Shown here in pieces: positions 17,725 through 26,902 of a DNA stretch of 64,000 nt. This DNA is from Hymenobacter roseosalivarius DSM 11622 (GTDB lineage: Bacteria > Bacteroidota > Bacteroidia > Cytophagales > Hymenobacteraceae). The translations under genes were made by a program, and so were the position numbers. How positions within the stretch are numbered: the stretch's first letter is position 1; every line of letters starts with the position of its first letter. The stretch lies in NCBI RefSeq assembly GCF_900176135.1, contig NZ_FWWW01000039.1, positions 99,055 through 163,054 of the forward strand. Direction: 5' to 3'. Under the pieces are notes generated by a model. That model did not search any database and was not told the DNA's origin. It saw only the letters and a list, made by a program, of their open reading frames with translations.

Positions 17725-17892
17725 ATTGTATTTAAAACATGCGCTGGCAATCCGAGCAAGCGCCCGTCTTTTTAGCGGTCGGCTTGGTGAGAAGGCAGAA
17801 AGTATCCTTAGGATATAGTTTTTCCCTGGCTCATCTTCGAAGTCTTCGATAACTACGTTTAAAGTAAAAACTTTAAACTCCCGCATCTTCTA

Positions 17893-18450
17893 ATGCTAGC
17901 CATTCGCCAAGCTACCACTTCTGACTTACCCGGTATTCTACAACTGATAAGCCGCGTGGTGCCGCTGATGCACGCGGCCGGCAATTATCAGTGGGAGGCG
18001 TCTTACCCCAATGAGGCAGTATTTCGGCAGGATATTGACCGGCAACACTTGTGGGTAGCTGAGCTGGGGGGCAAAGTAGCTGGCGTGGCCGCCCTCACCA
18101 CCGACCAGGACCCGGAGTACGCGCAGGCCGATTGGGATGCCTCGCTGCCCGCACTCGTCACACATCGGCTGGCCGTCGATCCGGCCGCGCAAGGCCAGGG
18201 CGTAGCTGTTGCTCTGCTCAAGCAGGCGGAGAAGTTAGCCATTAAGCAAAAGCTGCCTGTGCTGCGCGTGGATACCAACTCAGAGAACCGCGCTACGCAG
18301 CAGCTTTTCCCTAAGCTGGGCTACCGCTTCGCGGGCGAAATCACGCTGGCTTTTCGGCCGGGACTGCGCTTTTTCTGCTACGAAAAAAAGGTGGTGAGCC
18401 TTAGAGAAAATATCCCAACGGACAATAAGAGCAATCTTAGTCAGCAGTAA
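17893..18450 (+). CDS. GNAT family N-acetyltransferase
   Basis: 185 residues. The acetyl-CoA binding motif is THRLAVDPAAQGQGVAVALL (Q-x-x-G-x-G/A type), followed by VLRVDTNSENRATQQLFPKL and GYRFAGEI, the usual C-terminal strand pair. The N-terminus IRQATTSDLPGILQLI is typical. The acceptor substrate is unknown. The last 20 residues are hydrophilic and probably unstructured. Confidence 0.88.
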   Translation: MLAIRQATTSDLPGILQLISRVVPLMHAAGNYQWEASYPNEAVFRQDIDRQHLWVAELGGKVAGVAALTTDQDPEYAQADWDASLPALVTHRLAVDPAAQGQGVAVALLKQAEKLAIKQKLPVLRVDTNSENRATQQLFPKLGYRFAGEITLAFRPGLRFFCYEKKVVSLRENIPTDNKSNLSQQ

Positions 18451-18764
18451 AGCAAGCTACTGCCATCCTGCTCCGGTGTTCAGGTAGTATGCAACTGGCT
18501 GGGCTGGATTCGGTCATAAAACTTTACTCGGCGGCGTTTATCTCTAAAAAAGGCTTCTATAGCTATTGAACACTGATAGGGTCCCAAGTAGACTAAAATT
18601 ACATAAACTCTATTTATTTATATTATACCATTATTTTATTGTTACGAATTACAGATATTTAAACTTTAATAATAGCTAAATTCTATTTAGACTGTATTTT
18701 TGTCAATGGGTTGCACAGGTTTGCGCAGCTGGAACTTAGTCGAATGCTTTTCTCTTGCCAGAAT
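18451..18764. other. AT-rich intergenic region with a possible promoter
   Basis: Mostly AT-rich from 18590 to 18700. TATTTTTG at 18695-18702 fits the TAnnTTTG -7 consensus, 63 bases before the nuclease ATG; no good -33 element is seen. Nothing else is recognisable. Confidence 0.35.
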
Positions 18765-20096
18765 ATGCCAAAATTTCTACGTAGTCCTTTTCGCTTTTTG
18801 TTGCTGTTTTCGTGCTTCGCTTTTCAAGCGGCACCCGCCGGTCAGCAAGCCACCAGCCTCACCGCTGCCAACCCCCAGGAATCCTTCGATACCGGAACCA
18901 AGGCCGATTACGCCGCCGGAAGTGTAGCCTTTGCTACCGGTACCTGGACTCTGACTGACGCCGTGCTGGGTAATGCCGAGGCCGACCGTAAGAACGGCGC
19001 GCAGGCGGTGCGCCTGCAGCAAAACGGTAAGCTCACCATGGAGTTCTTCGTGCCCAATGGTGCCGCTACCGTAGCGGTACAGCACGCCATTTACGGCTCC
19101 GACGCCAGTAGCAGCTGGGAGCTGTGGGCGCAACCCGAATCCTGCAACTGCAATAAGTGGACGAAGGTGGGCAACACGGTATTTACTACCACCAGCACCC
19201 TCCAGGCCGCCGCGTTTACCGTCAATATTGCCGGCAATGTCAAGTTCGAGATTCGCAAGACGTCGGGTGGAGCGAGCCGGTTGAATATCGATGACTTTGC
19301 CGTAACCGACTTCGGCGTTGCCCAGCCTTCTATCGACAACGATAACATGGCCCTGGGCAACCCAAGTGGTGCTATCACCGACGTTGGCTCTCCTAAAAAC
19401 TACCTGATGGTGAAGCCTCAATTTACGTTGAGCTATAACCGCGATGAGGGCAAGCCCAACTGGGTAAGCTGGCACATAGATGCCTCCGACCGTGGTGACG
19501 CTAACCGGATTGACCTTTTTCGTCCCGATCCTACTCTTCCTGAAGGCTGGTATCAGGTGCAAGCGAATAGCTATACCAGCTCGGGTTTCGACCGCGGCCA
19601 TAACTGCCCCTCGGCCGACCGCCTGGCCAACGCGGAGGATAACGCCGCGACCTTTTTCATGACCAACATGATGCCTCAGGCACCACTTAACAACCAAGGC
19701 CCCTGGGCCGACTTAGAAAATTACGCTCGCACCTTCTTGCCGGGCAATGAGGTGTACGTCGTCTGTGGCAGCTACGGTCTAGGCGGGACGGGTGCTAATG
19801 GTAGTGTCACTACCACCATCGATAATGGCCGAATTACGGTGCCTAACCGGACTTGGAAAGTCATCGTGATTTTGCCCGTAGGTGATAATGATGCAGCCCG
19901 AGTTACCTCATCTACCCGGGTGATTGCCGTGGACATGCCTAATACTAACTCTATCATTCGCGATTGGGGCTTGTACCGGACTAGCGTCGATGCCATTGAA
20001 ACTTCAACTGGCTATGACTTGCTATCCGCTCTGCCAGTTGATGTACAGACTGCCATCGAATCAAAAGTCGATGCTGGCCCGGCTCCGGCAAACTAA
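18765..20096 (+). CDS. Secreted DNA/RNA non-specific endonuclease
   Basis: About 443 residues from the ATG at 18765, which opens a signal peptide (MPKFLRSPFRFLLLFSCFAF). Residues 40-190 form a beta-rich domain (SFDTGTKADYAAGSV, VRLQQNGKLTMEFFV, LNIDDFAVTDF) like the accessory domains of secreted Bacteroidota proteins. The C-terminal half is the NUC1/Serratia-type nuclease: FDRGHNCPSADR (DRGH at about residues 276-279, the catalytic His), then FFMTNMMPQAPLNNQGPW (metal-binding Asn). No type IX sorting domain is seen at its end. The large T9SS protein gene follows 42 bp downstream. Confidence 0.93.
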   Translation: MPKFLRSPFRFLLLFSCFAFQAAPAGQQATSLTAANPQESFDTGTKADYAAGSVAFATGTWTLTDAVLGNAEADRKNGAQAVRLQQNGKLTMEFFVPNGAATVAVQHAIYGSDASSSWELWAQPESCNCNKWTKVGNTVFTTTSTLQAAAFTVNIAGNVKFEIRKTSGGASRLNIDDFAVTDFGVAQPSIDNDNMALGNPSGAITDVGSPKNYLMVKPQFTLSYNRDEGKPNWVSWHIDASDRGDANRIDLFRPDPTLPEGWYQVQANSYTSSGFDRGHNCPSADRLANAEDNAATFFMTNMMPQAPLNNQGPWADLENYARTFLPGNEVYVVCGSYGLGGTGANGSVTTTIDNGRITVPNRTWKVIVILPVGDNDAARVTSSTRVIAVDMPNTNSIIRDWGLYRTSVDAIETSTGYDLLSALPVDVQTAIESKVDAGPAPAN

Positions 20097-20138
20097 TTCC
20101 AACTTCCTGGATCTTTTCAAAACGACATAAGCGTCTAT

Positions 20139-23100
20139 ATGACAAGTTTTTACAAAAATGCCTGGAAGCTTGGGCAGTTGCCGGCTTTTCTGGTTTGCCT
20201 ATTTTTCTTCAATGCGCAGCAGAGTTGGGGCCAGCTTGTTCCTGTCCCGCTAGCGAATGGTACTTACACAGAGAACTTTGCTGACATTGCTAACTGGGGT
20301 AATGACTTTAGCTCGGGTGTTGGTGCAAATCGATATAGCAAAGCATTTGGCCAACCCACTCTGCCCAATAGCAACACGGTATTCGCTGCCACTGCTAGCA
20401 GCGGTGGCGTACAAAGAGGGACGAGCACTACAGGCACAGCCGGTGCAATAGTATTGTTGGCTACGGGCACCACAGATGGCGCGAGTGCCGCCGCTTTTGA
20501 TCTTAATCTGGATTTTTCGGGCGCTCCAACTGGAAACATCAGTTTAGATTGGGCTGAGGTTAATAACGGCACAATTGATAGCAACAGAAAGTCCACATTC
20601 AAGCTGCAAACCAATACTGGTGAAGGGGGGGCTTTTGTTGACCTACCGCACCCTAGTGTGGTCATCACGAACTACGTATCCGCTACAGGTAGCTTAACTG
20701 CCATTCCGTTGCCGGCCAGTTTTGCTAACAATCCAGGGGCGAAAATTCGTTTCTTCTTACTTACGTCGGGAGGTGGCAGTACTGGCAGCCGTCCAAAAAT
20801 AAGCCTCGATAATATCACGGTAACTACTGGTTCTACGGGCACTCCGCCTACTCCCACAGCCAGCATCACGACTACCGCTTCTGCCTTCAACAGTCCTTAT
20901 TGCGTCACGACCACTGCCGGCAGTGCTCCATTCAACGTAGCCTATACCAGCAGCGGCACCTTCACGGGCGGCTTCAAAGTGCAGCTGTCGAATGCTTCGG
21001 GCGTATTTCCGAGCAATGCAACGGACAACATTATCGGCAGCGGCAATAGCTCGCCTATTTCGGCTACTATTCCGGCCGCTACGCCGAGCGGCACTAAGTA
21101 CCGGCTGCGGGTAATGAACGATGCGCCGGCTACCTACGGCAGCACCAACGGCTCCGACCTGACCATCAACTTAACGCCCGACACTAACCCGGTAACTGTA
21201 ACGCCAGCCACTGCTCAGTCGGTACTTACTACCGGTACGGGCGATGCCCTTACCGCTAGCGCCGCTGCTACCTCTTCGTTCGCCTGGCTTTATGGTGCTA
21301 GTGCAGCCGGACCGTATTCTGCGGCTATCGGTGGGGCAACTACTGCTACTTACATTGTGCGAGGGGCAGATTTCCCTGGCGAGGGTACTTATTACTTGGT
21401 TGCGCGGGCAACCTTAGCTACTAGCTGTGGCACGGCAACGGGCTTGAGCGCCCCTATTACGGTAACCGTATCAGCACCTCCCACTAACCCCGCTCTGAGC
21501 GTCTCATCTACTACGCTCCCGGATTTTGGCAGCCTGGCCGTCGGGGCCGGAGCTGGGCTGAAGAGCTTTACGGTGGGGGGCAATAATTTAAAGGGAGGCG
21601 TCACCATTACGCCGCCGGCCGGGTTTGAAATCCGGACTGGTAATAACCCGTTTGCTTGCTGCACCATTGAGTTGCAGCCGACTGGTGGCACTGTCCCAAG
21701 CACCACGATTGATGTTCGCTTTGCCCCAACGGCTACTCAGGCGTACAGTGAGTCGATTCCGGTAAAGAGCGCTGGCCTGCCTGATCAGGCGGTAGCAGTT
21801 TCGGGTACGGGCGTCAATGCCATTTATCCGGCCACGCTAAGCACCACGGCCATCACCGACTTAACCCCGACCAGCGCTACTACGGGGGGCACCGTAGCTG
21901 CCGATGGCGGCAGCGCGGTAACAGCACGCGGCGTTGTTTGGGCTAAAACGGCTAATCCAACTTCTGCAGGTACTACCAAAACGGCCGATGGCGCGGGTAC
22001 AGGGGCTTTTGCCAGCGCTATTACCGGCCTGGTGCCGGGCACTACCTATTTCGTGCGTGCGTATGCTACCAATGGCGCGAGCACGGCCTACGGTGAGGAG
22101 CTTTCCTTCACCACCGTAACGGTACCGCTGGCCGCCGAGCCAACCGCAGCGGCTACGCTCACCGCCAGCCAGGTAGCCAGCACCTCGCTCCAACTTGACT
22201 TGAAGGGTGGCGACGGTAAGAAGCGTCTGGTGGTAGCTCGCCGCGGCACCGCCGTAGATGCCGAGCCTGTTGACGCTACCACCTACACCGCGGAGGCAGA
22301 GTTCGGCAAAGGCAGCGTGCTGGGGGTAGGTAACTTCGTCGTGTACAACGGGACCGGCGACAACGTAACCGTAACGGGTTTGCGTGCTAATACCACCTAT
22401 CATTTCTCTGTCTTCACCTTCAATGACAACGACACGCCCTATGCTGAAAACTACCTGGTAACTACACCGGGTACTTTAGCCCAGGCAACCTCGGCTGCTC
22501 CCGCCGCGCTGCTACTGGAGGAAAACTTCGATTACGCAGCTGGGTCGCTGCTGACGGCTAATAACTGGACGGCACATAGCGGCGGCGGCACCAACTCCAT
22601 TGCCGTTACGGCTGCCGATGGCTTGTCTTACTCCGGCTACAGTGCCAGCAGTGGCAAAGCCGCCGCCACCGTTGGTAATGGCGAAGATGTTAACCGGCAA
22701 TTTGTAGAGCCTGTCTATGCTGGCACGCCGGTGTATACGTCCTTCCTGGTAAATGTCGCGAGTGTAAGCACTAGTGCTGAATACTTTTTTCATCTCGGGC
22801 CAGCAGTAGTAGGGTCTACCTTCAAGGCTCGGTTATTTACGCGTCCTGGCATTGCGTCGGGCACAGTACAGTTCGGTATCAGTGGGAATGGTGGAACCAT
22901 CAACTATACGACTGCTAGTTATCCGTTAAATACTACCCATTTATTGGTGGTTAAATACGCCTTCGATGAGGTGGGCAGCAAGACTGAGTTGTTTGTCAAT
23001 CCGGCGGCTGGTGCTGAGCCCGCTCCGGCCACTGCTGGCGTTGCCGAAACAGGTAGCTCCCCGGCCAATATTGGCGCAGTGGCAATCCGCCAAGGCACCA

Positions 23101-24923
23101 ATGTTCCGAAACTGACAATCGACGGCATTCGGGTAGGCAATAGCTACCGGGTAGTTCGTACGGGCCTTGTTTGCCTGGAGCCGGCGCCGGCCTTCACGGC
23201 CGCTCCGGCTTGTGCTGGCTCAGCCACCGCCTTCACCGATGCTTCTACGGTAGTTGAGTCCAACGCTACGTATGCCTGGGACGTGGAGAGTGATGGTAAA
23301 GTAGACTACACTACCGTCGGCAACATCAGCCACACGTACGCGGCGGCTGGTACTTACACGGCTACGCTGGTTATTACGCAGGGCGCTTGCTCCGCTACAT
23401 ACACGCAGAAAGTAACGGTGCGGGAGTTGCCAACGGCGACGTTGAGCGGCGACGCGACTGTATGTGTGGGTACTTCTGCCAAGCTGACCGTGCACCTGAC
23501 CGGTGTTGCGCCCTGGAACATTGGCTCCTCAACCAACGGAGCTGCTGCCCCAACGGCTCTGACCGTAACAGCTACTGACGTCGATGCTGACGGAAACTAC
23601 ACGCTGGTTGTAGCGCCAAAAGAAACAACCACTTATGCCTTGACTTCAGTAACGGACGGCAACTGCACGGGCACGGCTCTGACGGGTTCAGCCGTTGTAA
23701 CTGTTACAACGCCTCCTGCCCTGACGGTGCCTTCCATCCCGACGGCTAACACCGAGAATGATAAGTGTGGTGCCTCGGTTGCTTTCGCTGCTACGGCCAC
23801 GGGTGCCCCGGCCCCCGCGCTTGTGTACAGCATTATGAAGGAGGGAGTTAATACCACCATCACTTCCCCTTACTTCTTCCCGGTAGGTACTACCATAGTT
23901 AAAGTTACGGCCACCAATAGCTGCGGTACTGATTCGAAGACCTTTGCGGTAACGGTGAAGGATAAGCAGGCACCTACGGTACTGATCCGGAACTTGACTG
24001 TGACTTTAAGCAGGGGCACCGCCACTATCACGGCGGCGCAGGTAGACAACGGCAGCACGGATGCTTGCGGAATAGCATCAATGATGCTGAGCAAGAGCAC
24101 GTTTAGTTGCGACAATATTGGGATCAATAAAGTAACCCTGACTGTCACCGATATCCACGGTAACGTGGCCAGCCAGACGGCCGACGTCGATGTGAGAGGC
24201 ACGGTTCCAACCCCTGTTGTCGCCTTTACCCCCTCTTCAACCGTCTACACAGGTGGAGTTCCTACAAACTTGTATCTGGGCTATGGCCCACAGAGCCTGA
24301 CCCTCACCGCTTCGGGTGGTAGCAGCTACCAGTGGAGCCCATCGACTGGTCTGAGCAACGCGAGCATTGCTAATCCTGTTTTCACGGCTACCACTGCCGG
24401 AACATTTGCTTACACCTTAACAGTAACCAACGAGTTTGGCTGTACCGCGACGAAGTCCATATCGATAACCGTGGTAGAGGTGCGGGGCGGCAAAAAGAAC
24501 GAGCAGATTTTGCTATGCCACAAAGGGTCAAAAGTTTATGTAAATCCTAATGAGGTTGAAGATCACCTGTTGGGGCATAAAGAACAACTCGGCAGCTGCG
24601 CGGGCACTACGCTCACCGCTTCGGCCGCGGCTACGTCTGTGACCACCGAATACGCTGCTACTGCCAACGTGTTTGAGGCGTATCCTAACCCCTTCACCGA
24701 GCGCGCTACCCTGAGTTTCCGCACGGCCGAAACCGGGAAGGCGCAGCTGTTGGTCTACAACTCGATAGGTAAGCTGGTAGCCACCATCTATGATGGCGTG
24801 GCAGAAGGCGGCCGCACTTATGAGTTCACGGTAGAAGGGGCTGCCTTGGCCGAGGGCGTGTACACCTGCCGTCTAACCAGCAAGGGTAAAGTAGAAACCA
24901 AACGTCTGGTGCTGGTGAAGTAA
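20139..24923 (+). CDS. Large multidomain T9SS-secreted cell-surface protein
   Basis: 1594 residues with an N-terminal hydrophobic signal (LPAFLVCLFFFNA, cleavage near QQSWGQ). An N-terminal beta-sandwich (about 30-230) ends PKISLDNITVTTG. Ig-like and fibronectin-like repeats follow (ATTGGTVAADGGSAVTARGV, PGTTYFVRAYATNGAS), then a second jelly-roll-like domain, a PKD domain (YAWDVESDGKVDYTTVG), HYR-like segments (TDIHGNVASQTADV) and the motif LLCHKGSKVYVNPNEVEDHL. It ends in a type IX sorting domain: FEAYPNPFTERATLSF, LLVYNSIGKLVATI, GVYTCRLTSKGKVETKRLVL. No catalytic domain was recognised; an adhesin-like role is inferred. Confidence 0.9.
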   Translation: MTSFYKNAWKLGQLPAFLVCLFFFNAQQSWGQLVPVPLANGTYTENFADIANWGNDFSSGVGANRYSKAFGQPTLPNSNTVFAATASSGGVQRGTSTTGTAGAIVLLATGTTDGASAAAFDLNLDFSGAPTGNISLDWAEVNNGTIDSNRKSTFKLQTNTGEGGAFVDLPHPSVVITNYVSATGSLTAIPLPASFANNPGAKIRFFLLTSGGGSTGSRPKISLDNITVTTGSTGTPPTPTASITTTASAFNSPYCVTTTAGSAPFNVAYTSSGTFTGGFKVQLSNASGVFPSNATDNIIGSGNSSPISATIPAATPSGTKYRLRVMNDAPATYGSTNGSDLTINLTPDTNPVTVTPATAQSVLTTGTGDALTASAAATSSFAWLYGASAAGPYSAAIGGATTATYIVRGADFPGEGTYYLVARATLATSCGTATGLSAPITVTVSAPPTNPALSVSSTTLPDFGSLAVGAGAGLKSFTVGGNNLKGGVTITPPAGFEIRTGNNPFACCTIELQPTGGTVPSTTIDVRFAPTATQAYSESIPVKSAGLPDQAVAVSGTGVNAIYPATLSTTAITDLTPTSATTGGTVAADGGSAVTARGVVWAKTANPTSAGTTKTADGAGTGAFASAITGLVPGTTYFVRAYATNGASTAYGEELSFTTVTVPLAAEPTAAATLTASQVASTSLQLDLKGGDGKKRLVVARRGTAVDAEPVDATTYTAEAEFGKGSVLGVGNFVVYNGTGDNVTVTGLRANTTYHFSVFTFNDNDTPYAENYLVTTPGTLAQATSAAPAALLLEENFDYAAGSLLTANNWTAHSGGGTNSIAVTAADGLSYSGYSASSGKAAATVGNGEDVNRQFVEPVYAGTPVYTSFLVNVASVSTSAEYFFHLGPAVVGSTFKARLFTRPGIASGTVQFGISGNGGTINYTTASYPLNTTHLLVVKYAFDEVGSKTELFVNPAAGAEPAPATAGVAETGSSPANIGAVAIRQGTNVPKLTIDGIRVGNSYRVVRTGLVCLEPAPAFTAAPACAGSATAFTDASTVVESNATYAWDVESDGKVDYTTVGNISHTYAAAGTYTATLVITQGACSATYTQKVTVRELPTATLSGDATVCVGTSAKLTVHLTGVAPWNIGSSTNGAAAPTALTVTATDVDADGNYTLVVAPKETTTYALTSVTDGNCTGTALTGSAVVTVTTPPALTVPSIPTANTENDKCGASVAFAATATGAPAPALVYSIMKEGVNTTITSPYFFPVGTTIVKVTATNSCGTDSKTFAVTVKDKQAPTVLIRNLTVTLSRGTATITAAQVDNGSTDACGIASMMLSKSTFSCDNIGINKVTLTVTDIHGNVASQTADVDVRGTVPTPVVAFTPSSTVYTGGVPTNLYLGYGPQSLTLTASGGSSYQWSPSTGLSNASIANPVFTATTAGTFAYTLTVTNEFGCTATKSISITVVEVRGGKKNEQILLCHKGSKVYVNPNEVEDHLLGHKEQLGSCAGTTLTASAAATSVTTEYAATANVFEAYPNPFTERATLSFRTAETGKAQLLVYNSIGKLVATIYDGVAEGGRTYEFTVEGAALAEGVYTCRLTSKGKVETKRLVLVK

Positions 24924-24963
24924 CCTGCTTGGCGCTTGTAAGCGCAATATTTTGCAGAGAATA

Positions 24964-24998
24964 AAAAGCCCCCCAGATAAGCTCTGAGGGGCTTTTTT
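24964..24998 (+). terminator. Terminator after the T9SS protein gene
   Basis: AAAAAGCCCC(CC)AGA...TCTGAGGGGCTTTTTT, with the iterated word in the 5' half. Confidence 0.85.
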
Positions 24999-25027
24999 GT
25001 GTATTATTTATTTCTTCTGAAAAATAT

Positions 25028-25075
25028 TTACAACCTATTACGAATCTTTCGTATAATTACGAAAGATTCGTAATA
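25028..25075 (+). promoter_or_regulatory. BlaI-type operator overlapping the blaI promoter
   Basis: ATTACGAATCTTTCG (25038-25052) and CGAAAGATTCGTAAT (25061-25075) are perfect 15-bp inverted arms around an 8-bp spacer, TATAATTA. TTTACA (25028-25033) and TATAAT (25053-25058) would make a promoter with 19-bp spacing whose -10 lies in the spacer. A dimeric BlaI bound here would block its own transcription. The symmetric site immediately before blaI is the strongest operator candidate in the window. Confidence 0.75.
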
Positions 25076-25082
25076 TTTATTT

Positions 25083-25451
25083 ATGGAAAGACTAACCCAA
25101 CCCGAAGAGGAAGCCATGCAGGTGCTGTGGCAGCTCAATGGCGGCTTCACCAAAGACGTGCTGGACTCGCTGCCCGAGCCGAAGCCACCCTATACCACGC
25201 TGGCCTCCACCATCCGCAATCTGGAGCGCAAGGGCTATCTGCGCAGCGAAAAGCTCGGCAACTCCTACCGATTTGCCCCCCAGATTGCCGCCGAAGAGTA
25301 CCGCAAGCGGTTTATGAGCGCCTTCGTGAGCGAGTACTTTAAAAACTCCTACAAGGAAGTCGTGTCCTTTTTTGCCAAGGATGAGAAGATCAGCGCCGAG
25401 GAGCTGAAGGAGATACTCAGCATGATTGAGAACCGCCAAGCCAAGGAATAA
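25083..25451 (+). CDS. blaI: BlaI/MecI/CopY family repressor
   Basis: 122 residues. The N-terminal winged helix has LTQPEEEAMQVLWQLNGGF, PEPKPPYTTLASTIRNLERK (recognition helix) and GYLRSEKLGNSYRFAP. The C-terminal helices FMSAFVSEYFKNSYKEVVSF would dimerise and contain the region cleaved in family members. It is followed with a TAATG overlap by an M56 peptidase, the standard sensor partner, and preceded by a perfect palindromic operator. The pair probably forms a self-regulated envelope-stress or antibiotic-sensing unit; the inducer is unknown. Confidence 0.93.
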   Translation: MERLTQPEEEAMQVLWQLNGGFTKDVLDSLPEPKPPYTTLASTIRNLERKGYLRSEKLGNSYRFAPQIAAEEYRKRFMSAFVSEYFKNSYKEVVSFFAKDEKISAEELKEILSMIENRQAKE

Positions 25452-26833
25452 TGACGGCGCTGCTTGTTTATCTGTTGAAAGTGAATGGAGCGCTGCTGCT
25501 GTTCGCGGGCCTGTACTACGTGGGCTTGCGGCGGCTGACCTTCTACGGCCTGAACCGGGCGTACTTGCTGTTTGCATTGCTCTTCTCGGCCTTATATCCA
25601 GTTCTGGACGTGGCAGCCATAGTTGCCCCCCAGCAGCAAGTAAGCGGTTCGCTACTCACCATATTGCCAAACTGGTCGGGTACGGTGGCTGCTTCTGCGG
25701 TGCCACAGCTAAGCTTGGTTGGTGCCCTTGTCGCTGCTTACTGGACGGGCGTGGTGGTGATGAGCCTGCGCTTGCTGGGGCGGCTTTTCTCGCTTTACCG
25801 TCTGCACCGCGCCTCTGTGCCGGATAGGGTAGGCGAAGTAGCCGTGCGGCGCTTGCCTGAAGTAGGTAGTCCTTTCTCCTTCGGAGCCATTATTTACTTA
25901 ACCCCTGCCCAATACCCCGCGGCTGAGCTGCCCGCTATTCTGCACCACGAGCAGGTGCATGTGCGGCAATGGCACACGCTGGATGTGCTGTTGGCCCACG
26001 TAGGTCAGGTGTTTTGCTGGTTCAATCCGGCGGCGTGGTGGCTGGGGCGGGCTATTCAGGAAAACCTGGAGTTCCTGACCGATGACGTCGTGCTGCGTGC
26101 CGGGGTGGTTTTGCCCAAAGTATATCAGTATAGCCTGCTCCGGCTCAGTGGCCTGGCGCCGGGCGCGGCTTTAGCCAATCATTTTACATTTCTCACTCTC
26201 AAAAACCGGATAGCCATGATGAACAAACCCTCCTCTGCCCGCGCACATCTGGCGCAATACGCACTCGTGCTGCCGCTTGCCGCCGTGTTGCTGCTGGCCT
26301 TTACTACTTCACGCGCTGGACAATCCGCTTCCGCTAACCCAGCAAGCGTGCAAGTCGGTGGTGTGAAGTATTATCTGGATGGGCGGTCTACTGTGCAATC
26401 GGTAGTGGAAAAGCCGAATACGACCCCAGACGCCATTGCTAACGTGCAGGTGTTGAAAGGTGAAACGGCACAGGCGCTAACTAAAGATGCTGCAACCGGC
26501 GTAGTGGCGGTGACTACTAAAGGCAACGAGCGCCTGCCCGCCGTGCAAGCGTTGAATGCTAAAATTATCAGGCTGCTGCCGGATGCGGATACCAAACCTG
26601 AGGAGAAAGTAGTTTCCATCAGCAACCTACACCCGGATGCGCTGGCTTATATCACGCAGCATTTTCCGGGTCATCGCTTGGTAGAGCTGCTGGAGGTGAA
26701 AGAGAGCGGAGCAACTGAGGTGCGCTACAAAGCCGTGATTGCCATGGGCCGCCGGCCGAAGTATGTGGTGTTCGATACGCAGGGGAAAGCGCTGGGCAGC
26801 TTCGATGCTTCCGGCAAGCCGCTGGCGGAGTAA
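25451..26833 (+). CDS. BlaR1-like M56 metallopeptidase with plug-like and PepSY-like tail
   Basis: 460 residues starting within the blaI stop (TAATG). Several N-terminal membrane helices come first (YLLKVNGALLLFAGLYYVGL, LFALLFSALYPVL). The zinc site is HHEQVH (His166, Glu167, His170), followed by another helix near VLPLAAVLLLAF. The periplasmic tail has two modules. One is TonB-plug-like: GGVKYYLDGRSTVQSVV and AIANVQVLKGETA, ending VVAVTTKGN. The other is PepSY-like: LHPDALAYITQHFPGHRLVE and YVVFDTQGKALGSF. It should cleave BlaI on sensing a signal. The plug-like module recurs as a separate protein in the next gene. Confidence 0.9.
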   Translation: MTALLVYLLKVNGALLLFAGLYYVGLRRLTFYGLNRAYLLFALLFSALYPVLDVAAIVAPQQQVSGSLLTILPNWSGTVAASAVPQLSLVGALVAAYWTGVVVMSLRLLGRLFSLYRLHRASVPDRVGEVAVRRLPEVGSPFSFGAIIYLTPAQYPAAELPAILHHEQVHVRQWHTLDVLLAHVGQVFCWFNPAAWWLGRAIQENLEFLTDDVVLRAGVVLPKVYQYSLLRLSGLAPGAALANHFTFLTLKNRIAMMNKPSSARAHLAQYALVLPLAAVLLLAFTTSRAGQSASANPASVQVGGVKYYLDGRSTVQSVVEKPNTTPDAIANVQVLKGETAQALTKDAATGVVAVTTKGNERLPAVQALNAKIIRLLPDADTKPEEKVVSISNLHPDALAYITQHFPGHRLVELLEVKESGATEVRYKAVIAMGRRPKYVVFDTQGKALGSFDASGKPLAE

Positions 26834-26902
26834 GAGGCCGTAGCGGCAGCGTTTCGGCAGAAGCTTAAAATTCATTTATCTCATTCTTATCCACTTCTTG
26901 TC

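Noticed and set aside
17686..17886. 66-codon minus-strand frame between GH43 and GNAT genes
   Set aside because: Its 3' end is the GH43 terminator hairpin, and composition and pattern are not protein-like.
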